From: Limnochordales bacterium | GTDB lineage: Bacteria > Bacillota > Limnochordia > Limnochordales > DUMU01 | Reading direction: 5' to 3' | DNA: 64,000 bases | NCBI GenBank assembly: GCA_014896315.1 | Contig: JADBKP010000006.1 | Location: forward strand, 1-64,000 | Part shown: positions 1 through 7,172 of the stretch, one piece after another | Position numbering within the stretch: position 1 is the first letter of the stretch | Layout: each line of letters opens with the position of its first letter | Translations under genes and position numbers: made by a program | The notes under the pieces: generated by a model | The model's database searches: none | The model's input: only the letters and a program-made list of their open reading frames with translations | Told to the model about the DNA's origin: nothing

Positions 1-34
1 CAATGGCGGGCCGGTCCCGGGGCTATTCGCCAAC

Positions 35-2428
35 ATGGACGTAACACAAAAGACGCTACTGATCCGGCAAGTCTTAAGTACCCAGAACCCGGCGGTTACA
101 CCCGTATTGCACGACTTAACCGTGTCCATCACGCCGGCAAGTGTTTCTCTCAACGATCCGACGCCGAGTTGGGAGATGGTCTGGTACGAGTATGACGCTC
201 TCAACCGGCCAGTGCGAGTATACACCAACCGCCTGGCGACCGAACTCTGGGATATTACGAGCTACGAATATGATTTGCCGCTGGACCAGCCCACGCGGGT
301 GGATCTGCCGGGAGAGACCGAACCGGTGCATATCTACGAGTACAACAGCCGCGGGCTGAAGACAAAGGAAGACATGGGGCGTCCGGAAGAGATCCGCTGG
401 ACCTACGATGCTGCCGGGCGGGTCAAAAGGATTGAGTACCCGAACGGCACCAGCGTCAACTACACATATAGTGGGAATGGGGAAAGCTACGTTACCATTG
501 CCGAGCTCCTTGAAAACGGAACTCTCTGGAAAGTAGAGACCCGGAAGAACCTGCGGGGCTGGGTGACACTGGAGGCCTGGGAGATAGACGGGGTAAGCTA
601 CAAGATCAGCTACACCTACGATGATGCCGGCAACCGCACCAGCATGACATACCCGGACGGCACGACGGTAAGCTTTGAGTACAACGAACGCAACCAGCTC
701 GTCCGGATTCCGGGCTTCTTCGAAGGGCCTGTGGCAGGGGCCTGGACGGACAATGCCGGTTTCCGTTACGACGCCAACGGCTTCCTGATCGGCATGCGCG
801 CGGTGAACGGAATCGAGACGACGTTCCAGCCAGATGAGCGGAATCGCCTGAAGCAGATCTCAAGCCCGCCCCTGACCTTGACCTACGCCTACACCCCGGG
901 CGGGAACGTCGCCAGCATCACGGATGCCAGCAGCGGCGAGCCGTTCACGCTTACCTACGGCTATGACGGAGCGAACCGTCTCATCTCAGCCCAGGTGCGC
1001 ATGCCTACCGGGATTGAGACGGTGCAGTACGTGTATGATGCACTGGGGAACCGGATCAAGGAGGCCTGGACGGATGCGCGGGGTGCCATCGACTACAGCT
1101 ACCTACCCGGCAATTACCTGGTCCAACGGGGGAGCACAAGCTATAGCTGGGGCACCTATGGCCAACTCATCCTCAAGGACGACCAGCCCAATGCCCTTGG
1201 CGGTGAAACGAACTACGACTACAACGTCCGCCGTCTCATGACCCAGGTTCGGGTAGATGGTTCACCCGTTGCCCAGTTCTTCTACGACCCCTACGGTCGG
1301 CGGGTGAAGATCGTCGAAGGCGATACGACCACCATCACCCTGTACTCGGGCAATGACATCGTCTACGAGGTCAAGACCAAACCCGGCCAGCCGACGGTGA
1401 CCACGAAGTACCTGGCAATCAACGGGAAGTATCTGGCGAAGGTGGTTCAGGAAGGGACAAACCCACCGCAGACCTACTTCTACCACACCGACCTGGTGGG
1501 CTCGGTGCGGGCAATCACCGACAGCCAGGGCCAGGTGGTGGCCAGGTTTGAGTATGAGCCGTTCGGGGTGACGGTGCAGGCGAGTGGGCCACTGGCTGGC
1601 AGTGAAGTACATAAGTTCACTGGCAAGCCGGAGGATGTAGCCATCGACCTGTACTACTTCAATGCCAGGTACTACGACCCGGCGGCAGGGCGATTTCTAT
1701 CTTCCGATCCAGCCCGTCAGGGTTTGAACTACTACGTTTACGTGTCTAACCGGCCTTTGTCATCGACGGATCCAACGGGACTGTGGGAGCCTAATGGCAA
1801 TGGCGGTTGGGTAAGCGAGCCAGGAGATACGCTTTGGGACCTCGCTGTCATTGTCTACGGGGATGGGACCCGGTGGAAGGAACTGGGATACCAAGGTGAT
1901 CCAACCAAACTTCCCGTTGGTTATGTTATCACTCCAAAGACCACGCAACCGATTGTCTCGGCGACGGGGACAATTGCTGCTGGGAACAAAAGTGCGGCAT
2001 CCAATGGTCCGGCATCTGGTCTGTTGGATACCATAGCTGCAGAGTTTGACAGACAATGGGATATAGGCGTAGTTTCAGGCCTAGGCACAGCAAACCAGTC
2101 AGTGACGTTGCTAAAGCACCAAATGACCGTGTTGGGTATTGACGAAGCAACGGATTTTCTCAAAGTAGAACAGTTCCTTGAGGTCGCTCCTCTGGGGATA
2201 TCCGACGGCAAGCTCCAGCTTCCCCACGTAGCTGCTGGAGTAGGAGCATATGTTGTCGATGCCGAGCTATCATTTCGCCTTCCCTTTTCTCGGTTACGAC
2301 TCACTGTGAACCCTATGCTTGGTTGGGGAGGAGAGTTGCAGCTCGGATATAATCCAAACAGCAAAAGACTCGTGGGCTTTGGTCTAGCAATGGGTGTCGG
2401 TTTGGGCATCTTTGTTGGTTGGGATTAA
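35..2428 (+). CDS. RHS/YD-repeat protein with LysM-like segment and variable C-terminal tip; 5' end probably lies outside the window
   Basis: Many YD-type repeats (YEYDALNRPVRVY, YTYDDAGNRTSMTYPDG, YDALGNRIKEAW), RHS core motif FEYEPFGVTVQ...KFTGKPEDVAIDLYYFNARYYDPAAGRFLSSDPARQGLNYYVYVSNRPLSSTDPTG, then SEPGDTLWDLAVIVYGDGTRWKELG (LysM-like). Confidence 0.93.
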   Translation: MDVTQKTLLIRQVLSTQNPAVTPVLHDLTVSITPASVSLNDPTPSWEMVWYEYDALNRPVRVYTNRLATELWDITSYEYDLPLDQPTRVDLPGETEPVHIYEYNSRGLKTKEDMGRPEEIRWTYDAAGRVKRIEYPNGTSVNYTYSGNGESYVTIAELLENGTLWKVETRKNLRGWVTLEAWEIDGVSYKISYTYDDAGNRTSMTYPDGTTVSFEYNERNQLVRIPGFFEGPVAGAWTDNAGFRYDANGFLIGMRAVNGIETTFQPDERNRLKQISSPPLTLTYAYTPGGNVASITDASSGEPFTLTYGYDGANRLISAQVRMPTGIETVQYVYDALGNRIKEAWTDARGAIDYSYLPGNYLVQRGSTSYSWGTYGQLILKDDQPNALGGETNYDYNVRRLMTQVRVDGSPVAQFFYDPYGRRVKIVEGDTTTITLYSGNDIVYEVKTKPGQPTVTTKYLAINGKYLAKVVQEGTNPPQTYFYHTDLVGSVRAITDSQGQVVARFEYEPFGVTVQASGPLAGSEVHKFTGKPEDVAIDLYYFNARYYDPAAGRFLSSDPARQGLNYYVYVSNRPLSSTDPTGLWEPNGNGGWVSEPGDTLWDLAVIVYGDGTRWKELGYQGDPTKLPVGYVITPKTTQPIVSATGTIAAGNKSAASNGPASGLLDTIAAEFDRQWDIGVVSGLGTANQSVTLLKHQMTVLGIDEATDFLKVEQFLEVAPLGISDGKLQLPHVAAGVGAYVVDAELSFRLPFSRLRLTVNPMLGWGGELQLGYNPNSKRLVGFGLAMGVGLGIFVGWD

Positions 2429-2442
2429 CTTAAGGAGCAGAT

Positions 2443-2682
2443 TTGGTAATGAGGTTGAAGAAATCTAGCACAGTTGGGATAATAATGATTATCACCGGGG
2501 AGGTTGTATACAACGTCCTGTTAAATGTTCCTCGACAAACGATACCGATGTATGATTACCTCCTGTCTGCAGCAAAAAACCTTTTTGGTGTAGGAGTTTT
2601 AATTCTCTTTTACGTACACGTGTTGCCTTGGCTTTGGGATGTAAACAAGATGATACTTCGTCGATTAGGATTTAGGCGATAA
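2443..2682 (+). CDS. Small predicted membrane protein directly downstream of the RHS tip (immunity candidate)
   Basis: 79 aa with two hydrophobic stretches (VGIIMIITGEVVYNVLL; LFGVGVLILFYVHVLPWLW); lower-GC codons than surroundings; 15 bp after the RHS stop. Confidence 0.5.
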   Translation: MVMRLKKSSTVGIIMIITGEVVYNVLLNVPRQTIPMYDYLLSAAKNLFGVGVLILFYVHVLPWLWDVNKMILRRLGFRR

Positions 2683-2768
2683 GCGACCAAGGGATTCCTC
2701 TCCTTTGTCTGGTGACAGAGTGGCATGGGCCATTACGGGGACCAGAGCTCGTTAATGAGTCGATTGTG

Positions 2769-2812
2769 TGAGACTTTACTGAGACTATTTCGAGACAATC
2801 CTGAGACATTTC
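2769..2812. repeat. Four direct repeats of (T/C)GAGAC with exact 11-bp period
   Basis: TGAGACTTTAC/TGAGACTATTT/CGAGACAATCC/TGAGACATTTC at 2769, 2780, 2791, 2802. Confidence 0.8.
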
Positions 2813-2998
2813 GGGGGTAGGCACGCTATTCTGCTATTGACGGCTGGACTGTTCACCGACCGTCAGTCGGTTACCCGCTCTAATGGTGGATGGGCGCATG
2901 CAAGCAGACCATCAGAGTCGGGCGAGGTGCCCGGCCCTTGCCGCACCCTGGGGCAAAGGGTAATAACTGTTCCGCCGTCTGGGCAGCGGGGCTTATGG

Positions 2999-3036
2999 GG
3001 CTGCAGCTTGCCCTCTTGGGCTGCAACCCCTTTTTC
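2999..3036 (+). terminator. Probable rho-independent terminator
   Basis: GGGGCTGCAGC-ttgccctctt-GGGCTGCAACCCC followed by TTTTT. Confidence 0.5.
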
Positions 3037-3250
3037 ATGCCTGCATGAAGGAGGTGTGCTGCGTTGCCGGGATGTCTGGAAGACCGACCGAATAATCGTC
3101 GAGAACAGGTTTCGCCAAGATCTGGTAGTCATTGACGGTCTGGCGTTTACACCCGCCGCCAACCCAAGGGGAGCAAATAGCGGCTGGCATGACCAGCTTC
3201 CAGGGGCCATACGGATACGAGAAAAGGGAAGCAGCAAGATATTGCGAATC

Positions 3251-3583
3251 CTAAGGCTTCCCAGAGGCTCTGAGGGCCGCTCTATCATGAGTGGCTGAGT
3301 TATCACTTGCCCTGCGAGGCGGACTGCACGTCCGGTACCCATGCCGCAGCCGTCGGCGGATGAGTGACCGAAAGGCCTTAATGGCCTCCGGCCAAGTGTC
3401 ATAGAGGTCATCCTTCTGCCGGCCTCGGGTGCCAATCCGCCCCCACTGCCGATGCAGGCGGACGTAGAAGAGACTCGGCTCAAGTGTGAGGCGGTAAAAC
3501 TTCCGGTGGGGAGGGGTGGTGTTCTCAAAGTAGAGGTCCAGCGAATCGAATGAATCGAATTCCATGGCGTTCATCCTTACCAC
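3251..3583 (-). CDS. WGR-domain protein
   Basis: KFYRLTLEPSLFYVRLHRQWGRIGTRGRQKDDLYDTWPEAIKAFRSLIRRRLRHGY is a WGR-like domain. Confidence 0.75.
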   Translation of the reverse strand: MVRMNAMEFDSFDSLDLYFENTTPPHRKFYRLTLEPSLFYVRLHRQWGRIGTRGRQKDDLYDTWPEAIKAFRSLIRRRLRHGYRTCSPPRRASDNSATHDRAALRASGKP

Positions 3584-4284
3584 TCCGCCTTGGCGAGGTC
3601 CCGGGCCACGTCTTCGTCAGTGAGCGCCAGATATTTCTGGGTGGTAGCGAGGCTCGCGTGTCCCAGCGTGCGTCGAACTGTCTCGATGTTGGCCCCCTTG
3701 CGCAGGTAGAGGGTGGCGGCCGTGTGCCGCAAAAGGTGCGGGTAAAGGCGCTTTGCCAGCCCCGCCTGTTGGCCGATCCTGGCCACCAGTTTCCGCAGGT
3801 TCCGGGAGGACATGGGAAAGAGCTTCTCGCCAGGCGGGATGGCCTTGGCATACTTTTGCAGCGGCCGAACCAGGGCTTTGTTTATCACGGGCACCCGCCG
3901 CTCTTTGTTCCCCTTTCCCTGCCTGACGCGAATAAACAGGATGTCGTCGTCCTCCACCAGGTCGAGGGTGGTTAAGGCCAGGAGCTCTGCCGCCCTCAGG
4001 CCCGTGCGCAGCATGAGCTCTACCATCAGCCGGTCCCGGTCGCCATTGCGGGTCTGGCGGGATGCCTCCAGCACCGCCTTGGCTTCCACCTCGCTCAGGG
4101 CCTCTGGCAGGCGTTGTTCGGGCCGGATCTCGGGTAGCTCAAGCTGCAGGCCGGCAAAGTGGGCATAGGCTGCCAGGGCGGTCCGCTTGCGGGCGCAGGT
4201 CTTGTTGGTCAACCCAGCTTCGTGGAGCGCGGCCAGCCACTGGGCCGCCAGTTCCGTGGAAGGTGGCCGGCCGGCGAGGAAGTC
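3577..4284 (-). pseudogene. XerC/D-like tyrosine recombinase, N-terminus interrupted by IS630 copy 1
   Basis: GLRAAELLALTTLDL...LYPHLLRHTAATLYLRKGANIETVRRTLGHASLATTQKYLALTDEDVAR (R..HxxRH..H..Y). Frame stays open upstream of the listed start (LDFLAGRPPSTELAAQWLAALHEAGLTNKTC...) up to the IS left end. Confidence 0.8.
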
Positions 4285-4372
4285 TAGTGCCGTCCCCGAA
4301 TTGCAAGGTTCGTTGTAGGAGGAAAGAGGAATTCTGAACTGCCGCGCGAATTGTCACAGCAATACCCAACAG

Positions 4373-5123
4373 TTGCTGGCAAGGGTGAGCGCGGTGCTTT
4401 GGTTGGAAGAGGTGCCTCGAGAGATCAGGAAGACGTTGGAGAAGGCGGCTCGGCGCGCTCGAGACGGGGTCGCGCGGACCAGGGCTCGGGTGATCGTCTC
4501 CATGCTTCGATTTCAGAACATACCGCGGGCGGCACGCGAAGCTGGGGTTAGCGAAAGCTATGCTCGTAGAGTGGTACGAGACTTCCGGGAGAGGAAGTTG
4601 GAGGTCCTTCCTCCTAAGCACGGCGGGGGTAGACCTCGGGCGGTGTCTGAAGATCAGGCAAAGGCCTTGGCCGACCTGGTACGTACACCTCCCACGGTAC
4701 TGAACCTGCCCTGGACTCAATGGTCGCTGAGCAAGATCCACCTCTATGCCACGAAAGCGGGAATCATCCCGAAGATCTCGCTTGAAACCCTCCGGACCAC
4801 TCTGATCCGGAACGAGATCACCTATCAGCGAACCAAGACCTGGAAGATGTCGAATGATCCCCGGTTCCAGGAGAAGTTCGCCCGGGCGAGGAGAAGAGTT
4901 CCTGGACTTCCTGCAACGTCTGCGTTCTTGTTACCCAAGCTGGCAGCGGATCTATGCGGTCCTGGATAACTTCTCGCCCCATCTGCGTCAGGACGTCCAG
5001 GAGTGGGCTGCTGCCAATCATCGTGACCTGCAACGAGCCATCCGTAGGTACTTGCACTGGCGTAATGCCGATCCTAAGGATCCCAGGATCCTCAAGATCC
5101 AGAAAAGGGTCAAGGTAGCGTAG
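4373..5123 (+). pseudogene. IS630 transposase remnant with two internal deletions (221 bp frameshifting, 108 bp in-frame relative to copy 2)
   Basis: Alignment by eye: copy 2 bases 41440-41660 and 41795-41902 are missing; this removes CVDELGPLELRPY and NASWMNRIECHFAPL but keeps YAVLDNFSPHLRQ. Confidence 0.9.
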
Positions 5124-5150
5124 ACCTCGGCGGCGAATTATATCGCCGGG

Positions 5151-5579
5151 GTGAGGTGGATGCACGCCAAGATTGGTCCTTACGAAGGCGAGCGCTTGCA
5201 AAGGCTGCTGCGCCAGGGGAGCAACCCGGTGACCGTTCGTCGTGCCGAAATCCTCCTTGAGTCCGGACTGGGAGCCAGGGTGGAGGATTTGGCCAAGCGG
5301 TACCACATCCCCGAATCGTACCTCAAGGATCTGATCAGTGAATTCAACATGCGCGGCATGGCAGCAGTAACCGCAGGGGTACGGAAGAAGCGGACGGCAA
5401 TGGTTCCGGAGGAGATCTCGATCCTCATTGAACTCATCGAGATGCCTCCGGAGGCTGTTGGGCTGCGGGAGAAACGATGGACAGCCTCCCTGCTTCGAGA
5501 GACGGCGCTGGCGCGGCGTTGGGTGGACGTCGCCGACCCTGAAGTCATCGAAAAGCTTCTGGCCCAGCATTCGCATTGA
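5151..5579 (+). CDS. IS630-associated standalone paired-HTH (homeodomain-like) protein, ORF2, copy 1
   Basis: RRAEILLESGLGARVEDLAKRYHIPESYLKDLISEF + PPEAVGLREKRWTASLLRETALARRWVDVADPEVIEKLL; identical 142-aa ORF in copy 2; lies inside the TIRs. Confidence 0.75.
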   Translation: MRWMHAKIGPYEGERLQRLLRQGSNPVTVRRAEILLESGLGARVEDLAKRYHIPESYLKDLISEFNMRGMAAVTAGVRKKRTAMVPEEISILIELIEMPPEAVGLREKRWTASLLRETALARRWVDVADPEVIEKLLAQHSH

Positions 5580-5914
5580 GCATCCACCCTCACGTCCCGT
5601 GGCGTCCAGAATTGTCTGACATCGCGCGTGTCAATCCGGGAACGGCACTAGTCCCGACCAAGTGAGAAGAGCGTTGGAAGAGAGGAGACTTCCCACGGGG
5701 AATCCGAGCATCAGTGGCAGCGGAAAGATGGAAGACGGCAGCATTGGCAGGCAGCGAGGGGGTCCCATCCGGGGGACGTATGGGTGCAGCCTGTTCCCGG
5801 TGCTCGAGGGCCAACTTCACAGTCGGGAGACAACACGCGCGTCATGTACCATCTGACATCCTCACCGGTCCACCTTCGCACCTTCGGGCCGCGTCACAGC
5901 CGTACCAAACGACA

Positions 5915-5948
5915 GGGCGTTAGCCCGCCTCCGGACTAACGCCCAACG
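5915..5948. terminator. Strong hairpin between IS copy 1 and the ECF gene
   Basis: GGGCGTTAG-cccgcctccgga-CTAACGCCC perfect 9-bp stem. Confidence 0.5.
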
Positions 5949-5962
5949 CCCCTTTACCTCGT

Positions 5963-6514
5963 TCAAGCTCTGCTGTACCTGCTATCAAACCAACTCGCCG
6001 GCAGCACCCGCCGCACCGCGACCGTAAGCAACCAGCCCAGAACTACGCTGACGCCCCCTTGCAGCGAGTTGCCCGGGATACTGCCGAGGGCGGCCCCCCA
6101 GCCGTAGATGAAGATCTCCACCACCGTGTACCCGAGCACCATCCAGACAGCTCCAAGTATGTAGACAAGGACAGTTACTATTCCCGGGCGACTTGTGGTG
6201 GTCTGACCGGTCCGGCTAAGCAGCCAGCCGACCAGCAACCCTTCCAGACCTTTGATGACCAGCGTAAAGGGCGCCCAGTGGGGGTAACCCAGAATCAGAT
6301 CCGCTAGAGCAGAACCGAATCCGCCGGCGATCAGGCCGAGCAGCGGCCCGAAAGTGGCGGCGATGAGGAAAATAAACGTGTCTCCGACGTTGACGTAACC
6401 CTCAGTACCGGGCATCGGGATGTGGATGACGATGGTGCCGACGGCTACCAGGGCCATCCCCAGTCCGCCGTAGGCAAGCAGACGCAGACGATTGTTCAGA
6501 AGACGGTCGGTCAT
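5963..6514 (-). CDS. ECF transporter S component, probably riboflavin/flavin-specific (RibU-like by context)
   Basis: MTDRLLNNRLRLLAYGGLGMALVAVGTIVIHIPMPGTEGYVNVGDTFIFLIAATFGPLLGLIAGGFGSALADLILGYPHWAPFTLVIKGLEGLLVG; RBS AGAGGAG upstream; preceded by FMN riboswitch. Confidence 0.85.
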   Translation of the reverse strand: MTDRLLNNRLRLLAYGGLGMALVAVGTIVIHIPMPGTEGYVNVGDTFIFLIAATFGPLLGLIAGGFGSALADLILGYPHWAPFTLVIKGLEGLLVGWLLSRTGQTTTSRPGIVTVLVYILGAVWMVLGYTVVEIFIYGWGAALGSIPGNSLQGGVSVVLGWLLTVAVRRVLPASWFDSRYSRA

Positions 6515-6581
6515 CAACGATCGCTCCTCTCGCAGATTCTCAGGGACGAGAGGGCGGCCGGCTGCCGGGATAGGGGGGAGA

Positions 6582-6645
6582 CCCCCCTGGAAAAACCCCT
6601 GGAGAAGACGAAACCCCTGGAGACGGGGCTCCAGGGGTTTTCCGC
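6582..6645 (-). terminator. Terminator / alternative hairpin region of the riboswitch expression platform
   Basis: On the minus strand: AACCCCTGGAG-ccccgt-CTCCAGGGGTTTcgtcttCTCCAGGGGTTTTTCC; one 5' arm and two competing 3' arms, the second followed by a T-run. Confidence 0.7.
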
Positions 6646-6681
6646 GTTCTCTTTTACGCGCGAGGAGGACAAATCTCCCCA

Positions 6682-6923
6682 ACGCCTTCGCCCATCCAGA
6701 CTTTACTGGCGGCTCCGGATTCTCACCGGATCAACTGCTGGGGCTGATGGGCTCGTCCCGTGGGTTCCCTGCTTGACCAACTGCGGTCCCGGTCCTGGTC
6801 CGGACCCGGAACTTCCGTCCCTGGCCCAAACCAAAACGCGGACGTGATCGCCGGAACCCCGGGCATCACCACCGGTCGGGAACTGACGACCCCGGCGAGT
6901 CGTCCAACCCTGCCCCGAAGGCT
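6682..6923 (-). promoter_or_regulatory. FMN riboswitch (RFN element), unusually long
   Basis: Minus strand reads GCCTTCGGGGCAGGGT...TTCCCGACCGGTGGTGAT...GTCCGCG...GTTGATCCGGTGAGAATCCGGAGCCGCCAGTAAAGTCTGGATGGGCGAAGGC, matching the 5' and 3' RFN conserved blocks. Confidence 0.88.
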
Positions 6924-7021
6924 CTTGCCTTGATGATAACCTCCCGGTTTACCGGGGTCAAGAAACCTTCGAACCTTGACGGGGATGGAATGCTCTGGCC
7001 AGCTTCCGACCGTTCGCGCCC

Positions 7022-7170
7022 ATGACCTCAATAACCTCGATGACCTCAACGGGTTCGAAGAGCTCAACAGCCTCAAAAGCCCCAACAGCCCCAACAGCCC
7101 CAACAGTCCCAGCAGCCTCAACAGCCTCGGCAGCCGCCTCTGCAACCTTAGCAGCCGCAACACTTCAACA
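7022..7170. repeat. Degenerate 9-bp-period low-complexity repeat (CCCCAACAG-type)
   Basis: aagccccaacagccccaacagccccaacagtcccagcagcctcaacagcctcggcagcc; translates as NSPNSPNSPSSLNSL or as LLGLLGLLGLLRLL on the other strand. Confidence 0.7.
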
Positions 7171-7172
7171 GC

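Larger units (their letters stand above)
4285..5650 (+). mobile_element. IS630-family element, copy 1 (1366 bp including both TA dinucleotides); internally deleted
   Basis: Bounded by TA; terminal inverted repeats TAGTGCCGTCCCCGAATTG / TAGTGCCGTTCCCGGATTG (right end reverse-complemented); otherwise collinear with copy 2 at 40838-42532. Confidence 0.93.

Noticed and set aside
2837-3528. Overlapping ORFs 2837-3298 (+) and 2863-3528 (-)
   Set aside because: No recognisable domain, mutually antisense, unusual composition; only the WGR-domain frame at 3251-3583 is convincing.
4285-5650. IS630 ORF2 as an antitoxin or defence gene passenger
   Set aside because: Sequence reads as a transposase-type paired HTH and there is no toxin-like partner; an IS accessory role is more parsimonious.
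7022-7170. Short repeats as a CRISPR array
   Set aside because: 9-bp degenerate units without unique spacers; low-complexity repeat.
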